Source: DAHUXD01 sp963805495 (GTDB taxonomy: Bacteria; Acidobacteriota; Thermoanaerobaculia; UBA5066; Gp7-AA6). Taken from it: a DNA stretch of 64,000 nucleotides. The notes below the pieces were generated by a model. The model did no database searches. It was not told where the DNA came from and saw only the letters and a program-made list of their open reading frames with translations. The position numbers and the translations under genes are program-made. Shown here one piece after another: positions 27,527-37,519 of this stretch (position 1 is its first letter; every line of letters begins with the position of its first letter). Location of the stretch: assembly GCA_963805495.1 (NCBI GenBank), contig CAWDUQ010000001.1, positions 1,054,001 through 1,118,000 of the forward strand, written 5' to 3'.

Positions 27527-29920
27527 CTACGGGAACTGAAACGTATTGAAGAGAAACGGCGCCATCTGGTCGCGCCGCACCGGGTTCGCGGGGCAGTAGT
27601 TGCCTCCGCCGCAACCCCCGGTGATCGATTCGGCGGCGAGCTGCTCGATCCAGTCGGCGAACTGGCTCGGGCAGGGGACGTCGAGGAAATCGCCGCTGCA
27701 GGCCGGCGGCACGTAGCTCGATCCGTGCTTGGACTTCAACAGGAAAACAGCCATCTGCTGCCGCGTGACCGGATTGGCGGGGCAATAGTTGCCACCGCCG
27801 CAGCCGCCGGTGATCCCGGCGGCGGAGAGCGCTTCGATCCAGGGAGCAAAGCCGCTCGAGCAGGGAACGTCCGGGAAGACACCGCTGCAGGGAGGCGGGA
27901 CGAAACAGAGGCCATTCTTCGACTTCAGGAGGAAGACCGCCATCTGCTGCCGGGTGACGGAGCTGTCCGGACAGTAGATGCCGGTGCCGCACCCGACGGT
28001 GATCGCGTTGGAGACGAGCTTGGTGATGTAGGAATAGAACTGCTGGTTCCCCGGCACGTCGGTGAAGTCCGCAATCCAACCGTTGCGCAGCGTTCCCGCG
28101 GTGCCGCTGGGATTGATGACCATGATGTCGTTGAGCGATCCCGCCGGCCGCGCTGGCGTGACCGCGTGGATGTTGCTGTCGCTGTTGACCACGATGCCGG
28201 TTGCCGGAACACCGCCGACGGTCACGGCCGCGCCGTTCTCGAAGAGCATGCCGCCCATGGAGATCATCGTGCCGCCGGCGGCGGGCCCGGACCCGGGGCC
28301 GCTCGTGAAGATGATGCGCTGCGAAAACTCGGAGGTGTTTCCGTTGGGGTCCGTCGCCGTCGCCGTGACGACCTGGCCGGGCTGCAAAACGAAGGGAACG
28401 TCGGTCGAGAAGGTCGCATCTCCGGAGCCGTCCGTCGTGACCTGGAGCGATCCCAGGTAGTTCTCGCCCTGCACGAATCCCTGGGGAACCGGAACGCAGG
28501 CCGCGGTCGAATAGAGGTCGACGTCGAAGGTCGTCGAGGCGTTGCTGTTGAGAATCCCCTGGATGTTCGTCGTCGAGGCGCCCGGCGTGACCGTCTTGAC
28601 GATGGGGTAGTTCTGGCCGCCGTTCGGGCCGACGTCGGCGTCGCCCGGGTCGTTGGGCGTCACGCCGCTGCTGCCGCCGACGTACAGGTCGATGCCGAGC
28701 GGGCGGTTGCCGAACATGCGGTTGCCCCGGATGCGCGCGCCCTGGGGCCCGCCGTTGGCCACGCCTCCGTAGGGAGGTCCGTTGAACGCGATCACGTTGC
28801 CCTCGCCCGGCCCGATCCCGCCGATCGTCCAGTTGTTGCCGCCGACCGCCATCGCGCCGCCCTTGTTGCCGAGGTCGAGGGTAGCCGTCGCGTCGGTGCC
28901 GATGAAGTTGCCCTGGATGACCTCTCCGGATCCGCCCTCGCTGAGGATCGCCTGGTTGGTGCTGGCGGCGATGACGTTGTGGAGGACGCTGCAGTTCTGG
29001 TTCGGGATCGACACGCCGGCGGAGTTGCCGAGGGGCAGCGTGCCCGTGACGTCCGTGCCGATGAAATTGCCCTGGATCGTCGCCTGGGCCCCCGTGCCCC
29101 CGACGGAGTAACCGATGCCGACGCCGTAGCCCGTCTTGCCCGAGATCACGTTGCGGGAGGCTGCGGTCGGGCCTCCGATGACGACGTTGGTACCGATGCG
29201 GACGTAGACGTTGGCGTAGACGAACATTCCCGGGATCGTCGCCGTTCCCGCGGCGTTCGTTCCGATGAGGTTGCCCTTCACGACGGTGTTCGGGCCGCCG
29301 GAGTCGCCGATGTAGATCTGGGCGCCGTCGCCGCCCGCGAGCACGTTTCGGTCGGCGGGATTCACGCCGCCCACGACGGCGCCCGTGGCGCCCTCGATCT
29401 CGATCCCGTAGTACTGGGCACCCGGCCGGGAACTGCCGGTCGGGTCGGTGCCGATGAAGTTGCCGGCGATGACCGAGCCGTCACCCCCGCCGACGATGCG
29501 GATGCCGGAGCCGGTCGTGCAGCGGTTGATCGCAAGTCCCCGGACGGTGATCGGCGCGCTCGCGTTGAGTCCGTTGCCGAAGGTCCCGACGTTCGTACCG
29601 TCGATCTCGACGAGGATCACGGCGTTCGTACCCTGGCCGATGGAGTTCGTGTTCGCGGAGGCCCCGGGTTGCGTGTAGCCGTCGATCGTCACCGCCTCGG
29701 TGATGGTCGGCAGCGCGGTGGCCGGCGCGATCGTCTGCACGCCGCCGCCGACGATCGAGAAGGCGATCGTGTCCGTGCCGGCGCTGCCGTTGGCGTCGAG
29801 GATCGCCTGGCGCAGCGACCCCGCACCCGAGTCGGCCGTCGTTGTGACCGTGTAGGTGGTGCCCGAGGCTGCCGCGGCCAGACAAAACACTCCCAGTCCG
29901 ATCGCCACGCGAATGTGCAC
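27527..29920 (-). CDS. Secreted beta-helix/IPT/SLH protein (array gene J)
   Basis: A 797-residue protein. GTG 29920 follows AGGAGG by four bases and opens a good leader (VHIRVAIGLGVFCLAAAASG); the open frame continues upstream but without a signal peptide. The helix has Gly-rich turns GNLIGTNAAGT, GNFIGTDATAT and GNVIAFN up to about residue 440. The beta-sandwich segment is distinctive: DVDLYSTAACVPVPQGFVQG. The IPT domain begins GSGPAAGGTMISMGG. Unlike most paralogs, all three SLH repeats have the Cys pair (GCGTGIYC, GCGGGNYC, GCGGGNYC), and the protein ends FLFNTFQFP. Only gene K shares that ending, pointing to a recent J/K duplication. It lies 25 bp after gene K and 8 bp before the GNAT gene. 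Confidence 0.92.
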   Translation of the reverse strand: MHIRVAIGLGVFCLAAAASGTTYTVTTTADSGAGSLRQAILDANGSAGTDTIAFSIVGGGVQTIAPATALPTITEAVTIDGYTQPGASANTNSIGQGTNAVILVEIDGTNVGTFGNGLNASAPITVRGLAINRCTTGSGIRIVGGGDGSVIAGNFIGTDPTGSSRPGAQYYGIEIEGATGAVVGGVNPADRNVLAGGDGAQIYIGDSGGPNTVVKGNLIGTNAAGTATIPGMFVYANVYVRIGTNVVIGGPTAASRNVISGKTGYGVGIGYSVGGTGAQATIQGNFIGTDVTGTLPLGNSAGVSIPNQNCSVLHNVIAASTNQAILSEGGSGEVIQGNFIGTDATATLDLGNKGGAMAVGGNNWTIGGIGPGEGNVIAFNGPPYGGVANGGPQGARIRGNRMFGNRPLGIDLYVGGSSGVTPNDPGDADVGPNGGQNYPIVKTVTPGASTTNIQGILNSNASTTFDVDLYSTAACVPVPQGFVQGENYLGSLQVTTDGSGDATFSTDVPFVLQPGQVVTATATDPNGNTSEFSQRIIFTSGPGSGPAAGGTMISMGGMLFENGAAVTVGGVPATGIVVNSDSNIHAVTPARPAGSLNDIMVINPSGTAGTLRNGWIADFTDVPGNQQFYSYITKLVSNAITVGCGTGIYCPDSSVTRQQMAVFLLKSKNGLCFVPPPCSGVFPDVPCSSGFAPWIEALSAAGITGGCGGGNYCPANPVTRQQMAVFLLKSKHGSSYVPPACSGDFLDVPCPSQFADWIEQLAAESITGGCGGGNYCPANPVRRDQMAPFLFNTFQFP

Positions 29921-29945
29921 GAGACCTCCTGTAGGGGCTGCAGTT

Positions 29946-32348
29946 CTACGGGAACTGGAAGGTATTGTACAGAAATGCCGCCATCTGGTCGCGGCGGACC
30001 GGGTTCGCGGGGCAGTAGTTGCCGCCGCCGCAGCCGCCGGTGATGTTCTCGGCTGCGAGCTGCTCGATCCAGTCCGCGAAGAGCGACGGGCAGACCACAT
30101 CCGTGAAGTCGCCGTTGCAGGCCGGCGGCACGTACCCGGACCCGTGCTTGGACTTCAGCAGGAAGACTGCCATCTGCTGCCGGGTGACGGCCGTGCTGGG
30201 GCAGTAGTTCCCGTTCCCGCATCCGCCCGTGATCCCGGCGGCGAAGAGGGCTTCGATCCACGGCGCGAAGAGGTTAGAGCACGGAACGTCTGGAAAGACA
30301 CCGGCGCAGGCCGGTGGGACGAAGCAGAGGCCGTTCTTCGACTTCAGGAGGAAGACGGCCATCTGGGCGCGGGTCACCGAGTTGAGCGGACAGTAGGTTG
30401 TTCCGGGCCCGCAGCCGGCCGTGATGCCGTTCGCGACGAGCCGGATGACGTACTGGTAGAACTGCTGGCCGTTCGGAACGTCCGTGAAGTTGGCGACCCA
30501 GCCGTTGGGGAGTGTTCCCGCGGTGCCGCCGGGATTCGTGACGGTCACCGGGTTGACGCTGCCGGGTGTGAGCGCCGGAGAGGTGGCCGTGATCGTCGCC
30601 GAATCGACGACGTTGACGTTGGTGGCCGCCGCGCCGCCGATCGCGAGCGTGGCGCCGTTCTCGAAGAGCATTCCCTTGACTGTGATCGCCGTGCCGCCCT
30701 CGGGCGGTCCCGAGGTCGGGACGTTGAGCGAAAAGACGATCCGCTGCGAGAACTCCGAGGTGTTGCCGTCGGGATCGGTCGCGGTGGCGCTGATGCGGGC
30801 TCCCGGCTCGACGGTGGGCGCCAGCGTGACGTCGAACGTCGCGTTGCCCGAGCCGTCCGTCGTGACCTGCGTCGAGCCGATGTAGTCCTGCCCCTCGAGG
30901 AATTCCTGCGGCCGGCTGGCGCAGGGGGGGTTCGAATAGAAGTCGAGGTCGAACGTCGTCGAGGCGGTGCTGTTGAGAGACCCCTGGATGCGGGTACCGG
31001 CCTGCCCGAGCGCCGGGCCGGCCTCGCCGAGGATCGGATAGTTCTGGAAGCCGTTGGCGCCCGAGTCGCCGTCGCCCGGATCGTTGACGAGGATGCCGAA
31101 GCTGCCGAGCTCGATCCCGAGCCCCGGCCCGCTCGCCGATCGGTTCTCATAGATGCGGTTTCCGCGGATCGCGTTCCGCTGGCCGCTGACCGCGATCCCG
31201 GCGCCGCTGATGGTGCCGTTGAACGCGATCGTGTTGGCCGCTCCCGGGCCGAGGCCGCCGATGGTGTTGTCGCTGCCGCTGACGGTGATGCCGGTGATCC
31301 CGTTGCCGAGGTCGAGCGTGCCCGAAGCGTCGGTGCCGAGGAAGTTTCCGAGGACCTGGTTGTTGGAGCCGCCGAGGCTGATCCCGGGCTGGCTCGCGGT
31401 CCCCGCGACGACGTTGCCCTGACCGGCGGCCGTTCCGCCGATCGTGTGGCCGCTTCCGATCGTGACGATTCCGTTCTGCGACAGGCCCAGAGCGACCGTC
31501 CCGGTCACGTCGGTGCCGATGACGTTGCCGCGCGCGATGTGGTCGGAGCCCGTGAGGCTCACCCCGTAGCCCACTCCCCCGATGGCGTTGTTCGAAACGG
31601 TGGAGCCCGTGCCGAAGATCGAGACGGCCGTCGCCGTCGCGCCGCAGGCGGGCGCGAGAGCCGCGTCGCCGGCTGCGGTCAGGCCGAAGAGATTGCCCGA
31701 GATCGTGTGACCGGTCGGCGATCCCGAGTTGACGATGCCGACGCCGGTCTGGCAGGCGGCGATGAGATTGCGGGAGGCGGGTGTCGAGCCGCCGATCACC
31801 GCTCCGGTCTCGCCCGTGATCTCGACCTGCTTGTTCGGGTTCTGGTCGACCCGGGCAGTTCCCGCGGCGTTCGACCCGAGGAAGCAGCCCTCGACCCGGT
31901 TGTTCGTGAACGCTCCGTTCGTGAACGCGATGCCGATATCGCAGTGGGCGACGACGAGACCCTTGATCGTAGTGTCGCTCGCGGCAACCGAAAAGCAGGC
32001 GCCGGAGGTCGCCGTCCCGTCGATCGCGATCTGCAGCGTCGTGTTCAGGCCCTGTCCGACGGGATGCGTGTTCGCGGACGCGCCGGACTGCGTGTATCCG
32101 TCGATCGTGACGGGTCCGGTGATCGCTGGCAGCGCCGAGGCCAGCGCGATCGTATGGACCCCGCTACCCACGATGTTGAAGGCGATCGTGTCCGCCCCCC
32201 CGTTGGCGTTGGCGTCGAGGATCGCCTGGCGCAGCGTTCCGGCGCCGGAGTCGGCGGTCGAAGTGACGGAATAGCTGTTGGCGACACCGGTGGATGCGAT
32301 GGCGAAGGTGAAGACGGCGGCCAGGATCGAAGAGCTTCGAGCGCGCAT
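29946..32348 (-). CDS. Secreted beta-helix/IPT/SLH protein (array gene K)
   Basis: An 800-residue protein from ATG 32348 with a perfect AGGAGG seven bases upstream and leader SSILAAVFTFAIASTGVANS. The helix (about 30-445) carries turns such as GNVIGTDVTGT, GNFLGTDASGT and NTIAFNG. The beta-sandwich includes LDFYSNPPCASRPQEFLEGQ. The IPT domain starts SGPPEGGTAITVKG. The first SLH repeat has the Cys loop GCGPGTTYC, so the protein is Cys-bearing in all three repeats, like its neighbour J. The end is FLYNTFQFP. Thirty bases before the start codon the minus strand reads AGGCGATAGACT, identical to the same position before gene S and possibly a -10 region. This gap (96 bp) could therefore hold its own promoter. 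Confidence 0.93.
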   Translation of the reverse strand: MRARSSSILAAVFTFAIASTGVANSYSVTSTADSGAGTLRQAILDANANGGADTIAFNIVGSGVHTIALASALPAITGPVTIDGYTQSGASANTHPVGQGLNTTLQIAIDGTATSGACFSVAASDTTIKGLVVAHCDIGIAFTNGAFTNNRVEGCFLGSNAAGTARVDQNPNKQVEITGETGAVIGGSTPASRNLIAACQTGVGIVNSGSPTGHTISGNLFGLTAAGDAALAPACGATATAVSIFGTGSTVSNNAIGGVGYGVSLTGSDHIARGNVIGTDVTGTVALGLSQNGIVTIGSGHTIGGTAAGQGNVVAGTASQPGISLGGSNNQVLGNFLGTDASGTLDLGNGITGITVSGSDNTIGGLGPGAANTIAFNGTISGAGIAVSGQRNAIRGNRIYENRSASGPGLGIELGSFGILVNDPGDGDSGANGFQNYPILGEAGPALGQAGTRIQGSLNSTASTTFDLDFYSNPPCASRPQEFLEGQDYIGSTQVTTDGSGNATFDVTLAPTVEPGARISATATDPDGNTSEFSQRIVFSLNVPTSGPPEGGTAITVKGMLFENGATLAIGGAAATNVNVVDSATITATSPALTPGSVNPVTVTNPGGTAGTLPNGWVANFTDVPNGQQFYQYVIRLVANGITAGCGPGTTYCPLNSVTRAQMAVFLLKSKNGLCFVPPACAGVFPDVPCSNLFAPWIEALFAAGITGGCGNGNYCPSTAVTRQQMAVFLLKSKHGSGYVPPACNGDFTDVVCPSLFADWIEQLAAENITGGCGGGNYCPANPVRRDQMAAFLYNTFQFP

Positions 32349-32377
32349 CGCGACCTCCTGGAAAAGGTGTGGTCGCG

Positions 32378-32389
32378 AGTCTATCGCCT
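32378..32389 (-). promoter_or_regulatory. Possible -10 region of gene K
   Basis: The minus strand reads AGGCGATAGACT, exactly as at 55091-55102 before gene S, and at nearly the same distance from the start codon (30 and 29 bp). TAGACT could be a -10 hexamer. No consensus -35 is visible 17 bp upstream. Confidence 0.3.
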
Positions 32390-32444
32390 CGCCGGCCGGC
32401 AACGGAAAGACTTGTCCGCGCAAGCCGCCACCGTCACGGCGGTC

Positions 32445-34862
32445 CTATTGGAGGTGGAACGCCAGGGACAGAAACGCCGACATCTGACCTCGCGTGACGG
32501 TGTTAGTCGGACAGAAATTTCCGCCGCCGCATCCGCCCGTGATGTTTTCGGCTGCGAGCTGCTCGATCCAGTCGGCAAAGGACGAGGGGCAGGCGACGTC
32601 GACGAATGCTCCGGTGCACGCCGGGGGCGCGTAGGCCGAACCGTGCTCGGCCTTCAGCAGGAACACCGCCATCTGCTGTCTCAGCACGGGGTTGCCCGGG
32701 CAATAGTTTCCGCCCCCGCAGCCTCCGGTAATGCCCTCGGCGGCCAGGGCCTCGATCCAGTCGGCGAACGTGGACGGGCATGCGACATCCGGAAACAGGT
32801 GCGCGCAGGGGGGCGGGGCATAGCAGACGCCGTACTTTCCCTTCAGCAGAAAGACGGCCATCTGCTGCCGCAGCGTGCCGTTGTTGACCCCGTAGTTGCC
32901 GCCTCCGATGCCGGCGGTGACGTCGTTGTGGACGAGCAGCCAGACGGCGCTGTGGAAGAGGTTCGCAGGCGGGACGTCGAGAAAGTCCGCCGCCCAACCG
33001 TTGGTGAGGGTGCCCGAGGACCCGCTCGGGTTCGATACGACGACGTCGTTGACGGTACCGGGCGTCAGCGCGGGCATGGAGGACGTGATCGTCTGGGCGT
33101 CCACGACGTTCACGCTCGTCGCCGGCACGCCTCCGACCGTCACGGTCGCCCCGGCCTCGAAGAGCATTCCCTTCAAGGTCGTCACCGTGCCGCCCGCGGC
33201 CGGGCCCAGCGGCGGATTGCCTGTGAAGACGAGCTGCTGCGAGAATTCCGAGGTGTTGCCGCCGGGGTCGGTGGCCGTGGAGGTCACGAGCTCACCCGAC
33301 GCGATCGTCACGGGTAGGACGACGTCGAAGGAGGCATTCCCGGAACCGTCCGTCGTCACCTGTGTCGAGCCGATGTAGGTCTTTCCCTCGAGCAGTTCGG
33401 CGGGGCGCAGATTGCAGATCGAATAGAAATCCAGGTCGAAGGTCGTTGCGGCGGCGCTGTTGAGCGTCCCCTGAACGTGCGTGCCCGAGCCCTGGGGCGC
33501 GGCCGGAGCCGCGGAGGTCAGGACGGGGAAGTTCTGTCGTCCGTTCCCCCCACCGTCGCCGTCGCCGAGGTCGTTGGGAGTGACGCCGCCGGAGCCGCTG
33601 AAAACATCGAGATCGATGCCGAGACCGCCGACGCCGGAGACCTGCCGGTTGCCGAAGATCGAGTTGCCGCGGATCGCCGCCTGGCCGCCCGAAACGAAGA
33701 TCCCCGCGGACGGGCCGCTGTTCTTGCCGTTGTAGGCGATGGTGTTGCCCTCGCCGGGAACAATTCCGCCGATGACGATTCCGGTTCCACCCGACATCGT
33801 GATGCCGCGGCCCTGCGTGCCGAGGTCGAGCGTTCCGGCCGCATCCGTGCCGATGAAGTTGCCCTGGATCAGGGCTGGCCCGGAGCCGATCTGGATGCCT
33901 TCGTAAACGCCCGCGATCGTGTTCCCCAGGATCTGGACGGATCCGGTCCCGAGGAGGCTGATCCCGGCAAAGCCGTCGTTGATGAACACTCCGCGGATGA
34001 TGCCCTTCTGGCCGGTGACGTCCGTTCCGAAGAAGTTGCCCTGAATCGTGACGCCGGTGTTTCCCTGAATGCCGACGCCGGTCGTGATGTTGCCGAAGAC
34101 GTTGCGGGCCTCGGCCGCGGAGCCTCCCACGAGCAGGGCCGTGCCGGCGGTGGCCAGGACGCCGTTGCTGGGCCCGCCGACCGCGCGGAGCGTCTCGAGC
34201 CCGGAAGCCTTCATCGCGATCAGGTTCCCCTGGACGAGATGTCCCGACCCCCCGGAGATCCGAACCTGACTGGAGTTGAACCCGGAGATCAGGTTTCGGT
34301 CCGCCGGGGTCGTCCCGCCGACGCGGGCGCCGGTCTGCTGGTTGATCAGGACGCCGCTCGAGACGTTTCCATTGACGGGAATGGTCTCGCCGTCGGTCCT
34401 GGTCCCGAGGAAGTTGCCCGCGACGACGTTGTTCGCGACCGACCCGAGCAGCTGAATGGCCGCCGTCGAGCAGTGGTACACCGCGAGGCCCCGGATCGTG
34501 GTGTCGCCGGCCTTCGAGACGAGGCACGGGCTCGCCCCGCCCGATTCGATTTCGATCTGGAGCACCGTGTCCAGGCCCTGGTTGGTGGAATGCGTGTTGG
34601 GCGACGAGCCGGCCTGCGTGTAGCCGTCGATCGTGACGGCACCCGTGATGTCGGGCAGCGCGGAGCCGAGCAGGATCGTGTGCGGGCCGCTCCCGACGAT
34701 ATTGAACGTGATGGTGTCGGCGCCCGGGTTGGCGTTGGCGTCGAGGATCGCCTGGCGCAGGCTGCCGGCGCCGGCGTCGGCGGTGGAGGTGACGTTATAG
34801 GTGTTGGCCGTCGCCGGGACGGCGGCCGCGAGAAGCAGAACAGCCAGGCCGAGTCGGCGCAT
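32445..34862 (-). CDS. Secreted beta-helix/IPT/SLH protein (array gene L)
   Basis: An 805-residue protein; ATG 34862 follows AGGAGGCTTCCC. The leader is MRRLGLAVLLLAAAVPATA. Helix turns include GNFLGTRTDGE, GNFFGTDVTGQ and GNFIGTDAAGT, up to about residue 450. The beta-sandwich has a shorter Cys segment, LDFYSICNLRPAELLEGK, which lacks the Asn-Pro found in most copies. The IPT domain begins GPAAGGTVTTLKG. The first SLH repeat is diverged (LFHSAVWLLVHNDVTAG) with a Cys-free loop, GIGGGNYG. Repeats 2 and 3 have GCGGGNYC and GCGGGNFC. The C-terminus is LSLAFHLQ rather than VKTF-LQ. Gaps of 96 and 105 bp separate it from genes K and M. Confidence 0.92.
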   Translation of the reverse strand: MRRLGLAVLLLAAAVPATANTYNVTSTADAGAGSLRQAILDANANPGADTITFNIVGSGPHTILLGSALPDITGAVTIDGYTQAGSSPNTHSTNQGLDTVLQIEIESGGASPCLVSKAGDTTIRGLAVYHCSTAAIQLLGSVANNVVAGNFLGTRTDGETIPVNGNVSSGVLINQQTGARVGGTTPADRNLISGFNSSQVRISGGSGHLVQGNLIAMKASGLETLRAVGGPSNGVLATAGTALLVGGSAAEARNVFGNITTGVGIQGNTGVTIQGNFFGTDVTGQKGIIRGVFINDGFAGISLLGTGSVQILGNTIAGVYEGIQIGSGPALIQGNFIGTDAAGTLDLGTQGRGITMSGGTGIVIGGIVPGEGNTIAYNGKNSGPSAGIFVSGGQAAIRGNSIFGNRQVSGVGGLGIDLDVFSGSGGVTPNDLGDGDGGGNGRQNFPVLTSAAPAAPQGSGTHVQGTLNSAAATTFDLDFYSICNLRPAELLEGKTYIGSTQVTTDGSGNASFDVVLPVTIASGELVTSTATDPGGNTSEFSQQLVFTGNPPLGPAAGGTVTTLKGMLFEAGATVTVGGVPATSVNVVDAQTITSSMPALTPGTVNDVVVSNPSGSSGTLTNGWAADFLDVPPANLFHSAVWLLVHNDVTAGIGGGNYGVNNGTLRQQMAVFLLKGKYGVCYAPPPCAHLFPDVACPSTFADWIEALAAEGITGGCGGGNYCPGNPVLRQQMAVFLLKAEHGSAYAPPACTGAFVDVACPSSFADWIEQLAAENITGGCGGGNFCPTNTVTRGQMSAFLSLAFHLQ

Positions 34863-34967
34863 GGGAAGCCTCCTGATCTCTTCTCGTCAAACGAACCGAC
34901 CCGGGGTCACAAAAAGGGCGAGCCGTCAGGCCCGCCCGAAGGAAGCGAGGATGATGGACGGCCACCC

Positions 34968-37418
34968 TCAAGGCAGCGAGAACGTGTTGACGAGGAACGC
35001 CGCCATCTGGCCTCGGTTGGCGTTGGTCAGCGGGCAGTAGTTGCCGCCGCCGCAGCCGCCGGTGATTCCCTCGGCCGCGAGCTGCTCGATCCAGGGGGCG
35101 AAGAGCGAAGGGCAGGCCACGTCCCCGAAGTCCCCGTTGCAGGGAGGCGGCGCATACGAGGAGCCGTGCTTGGCCTTGAGGAGGAAGGCCGCCATCTGGT
35201 CCCGCCGCACGGGGTTGGCGGGGCAGAAGTTGTTTCCGCCGCAGCCGCCGGTGATGCCCTCGGCCGCGAGCGCCTCGATCCACGGGGCGAAGTTCGAAGG
35301 GCAGGGCACGTCGGCGAAGACGCCCGCGCAGGGGGGCGGCACGTAGCAGACGCCGTACTTGGACTTCAGGAGGAAGACCGCCATCTGCTGACGAAGCGTG
35401 TTCTGCCCCACGCCGTAGTTGCCGCCGCCCACACCCGCGGTGATGCCGTTGGCGACGAGCTTTGTCACCTGGGTGAGGAACTGGTTTCCGGGCAGGACGT
35501 CGTTGAAGTAGGCGATCCATCCCTTGGGCAGCGTCCCGGAGAGCCCTCCCATCGGGTTCTGGACGAAGACGTCGTTGATCGACCCGGCCGGGAGGGCGGG
35601 GATGTTCGCGAAAATGGTGTTCGCGTCATCGACGCTCACACCGGTCGCCGCCACGCCGCCCACGGTGACCGTCGCACCGTCCACGAAGGCCAGTCCCTTG
35701 ATCTGCGCGCTGTTGTAGCCGGTGGGTTGCCCGGCGCCCGGCGACATGGAAAGGACGAAGCGCGGCGTGAACTCCGAGGTGTTGCCGTCGGGGTCCGTGG
35801 CTGTCGCCGTGATCACCGACCCGTTGGCGACCGCCATCGGAAGCACCGCGTTGAAGGCCGCGTCGCCGCCGCCGTCCGTCGTGACCTGGATCGAACCCAG
35901 GTAGGACTCCGCCTCGGGCAGGTCCTGCGGGCGCCGCGCGCAGGCCGCATTGGCGTAGAAGTCGAGGTCGAACGTGGTTGCCGGAGAGCTCTGGAGCGAG
36001 CCCGCGACGGTCGTCGTGGAGACGCCATAGATGACCGAGGAGATCAGTGGATAGTTCTGACCTTGATTGGGACCGCCGTCCACATCGCCGGGATCGTTCA
36101 GGTCGACACCCCAGATGTTGTTGGAGAAAAGCTCGATGCCAAGCCCTCCGATGCCTCCATAGGAGTCGTTGCCGTAGATCGTGTTGCCGCGGACCGAGAC
36201 GCGCTGCCCGACCACGAAGACTCCGGAACCGGGCGCACCGAGGTTGGCGATCACGAGGGTGTTCGCGATGACGTTGCCTTCGCCGGGGCCGGGTCCGCCG
36301 ATCGTGACGTCGCTGGCCGCGACCCGAATGCCGGACCAGGTGTTTCCGAGGCGCAGCGTCAATCCGGGATCGGTGCCGATGATGTTGCCCTGGATCACGG
36401 TGCCGCTTCCGAAAACGTTAATCCCGCCGTCGCCGAGGGCGCCGCCGATGACGTTGCCGGCCCCGGCGGCCGATCCGCCGATCGTGTTCCCCTGATTGTT
36501 GACGGAGATGCACGGGCCGTAACAACCGAGGGCGATCGTTCCTGTCACGTCGAGCCCCAGGAAGTTGCCGCGGACGAGGTTGCCCGTGGCGTTGGTGCCG
36601 TTGATTCCGGCGCCGAGCGTGACGGGGTTGGCGATGACGTTGCGCGCTGCGGCCGCGGTGCCGCCGACCGTGATTCCTGTGCCGGTGAAGATGCCGACGG
36701 CGGACGTGCCACTCGTCGCGAGTCTGGCCGCGCCGGCGGCGTTCGTTCCGATGAGATTGCCCTGGATGAGGTGGCCGCTGTTGGCCCCGAAGTTTTCGCC
36801 GATGTGGACCTGGTGGTAGAGGCTGTCGCCGCCCGAGATCAGGTTACGCGCGGCGGGCGTCGTGCCGCCGATGCGCGCGTTCTGGGCGGAGACGAGGTTG
36901 ACACCGTTCTGGTAGGGCGTGAGCGCCTGCGTTCCGTCGGCGCTCGAGCCGAGAAAGCACCCCTCGACGACGAGGTTCTGGTGGGAGGGCGGCGGCGTCT
37001 CGATGTCCGGCCCCGCGCAGCGATTGATCGCCAGACCCTTGATCGTGACGTTGTCGGCCTGAACCGACAGGCAAGCCGTGCTCCCGGCATTCGTCCCGCT
37101 GATCTCGATCTGAAGGACCGTGTTCAGCCCCATGCTCGTGGGGTTGGTGTTTGCAGAGGATCCCGACTGCGTGTAGCCGTCGATCGTGACGGTCTCCGTG
37201 ATGGCCGGCAGGGCCGACGTCGGCGCGATCGTGTGCACGCCGCTCCCGACGATACCGAAGGCGATCGTGTCGGCGCCCGGGTTGGCGTTGGCGTCGAGGA
37301 TCGCCTGGCGCAGGCTTCCGGCACCGGAGTCGGCCGTCGTGCTCACCGTGTAGGTGATCGCCGAACCGAGCGCCGCTGCGGCGTAGAGAACTGCACCCAT
37401 TCCGAGTCGCTTGAGCAT
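34968..37418 (-). CDS. Secreted beta-helix/IPT/SLH protein (array gene M)
   Basis: The longest complete member (816 residues), starting at ATG 37418 behind AGGAGGATCCCA. The open frame extends far upstream through the antisense-like phase of the next gene, but the leader MLKRLGMGAVLYAAAALGSA fixes the start. The helix runs to about residue 465 (GNLIGTNAAGA, GNFLGLDVTGT, GNIIGTDPGLT). The beta-sandwich uses LPEAESYLGSIQVTTDGG and ends NTSEFTPRFVLS. The IPT domain starts with GYNSAQIKGLAF instead of the usual GGT pattern, a feature shared with gene N. SLH loops are GVGGGNYG, GCGGNNFC and GCGGGNYC. The IPT-SLH junction reads YFNDVLPGNQF in place of FLDVP, a small lineage marker also shared with N. 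Confidence 0.93.
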   Translation of the reverse strand: MLKRLGMGAVLYAAAALGSAITYTVSTTADSGAGSLRQAILDANANPGADTIAFGIVGSGVHTIAPTSALPAITETVTIDGYTQSGSSANTNPTSMGLNTVLQIEISGTNAGSTACLSVQADNVTIKGLAINRCAGPDIETPPPSHQNLVVEGCFLGSSADGTQALTPYQNGVNLVSAQNARIGGTTPAARNLISGGDSLYHQVHIGENFGANSGHLIQGNLIGTNAAGAARLATSGTSAVGIFTGTGITVGGTAAAARNVIANPVTLGAGINGTNATGNLVRGNFLGLDVTGTIALGCYGPCISVNNQGNTIGGSAAGAGNVIGGALGDGGINVFGSGTVIQGNIIGTDPGLTLRLGNTWSGIRVAASDVTIGGPGPGEGNVIANTLVIANLGAPGSGVFVVGQRVSVRGNTIYGNDSYGGIGGLGIELFSNNIWGVDLNDPGDVDGGPNQGQNYPLISSVIYGVSTTTVAGSLQSSPATTFDLDFYANAACARRPQDLPEAESYLGSIQVTTDGGGDAAFNAVLPMAVANGSVITATATDPDGNTSEFTPRFVLSMSPGAGQPTGYNSAQIKGLAFVDGATVTVGGVAATGVSVDDANTIFANIPALPAGSINDVFVQNPMGGLSGTLPKGWIAYFNDVLPGNQFLTQVTKLVANGITAGVGGGNYGVGQNTLRQQMAVFLLKSKYGVCYVPPPCAGVFADVPCPSNFAPWIEALAAEGITGGCGGNNFCPANPVRRDQMAAFLLKAKHGSSYAPPPCNGDFGDVACPSLFAPWIEQLAAEGITGGCGGGNYCPLTNANRGQMAAFLVNTFSLP

Positions 37419-37519
37419 TGGGATCCTCCTGCCTCTCCACTCGATAAACGTGGCGCGATGAGGCCATGGGCGGGCCGCAGCCCGGCGATCGCTCGAGTGC
37501 GCATCCCGAGGCGGACCGG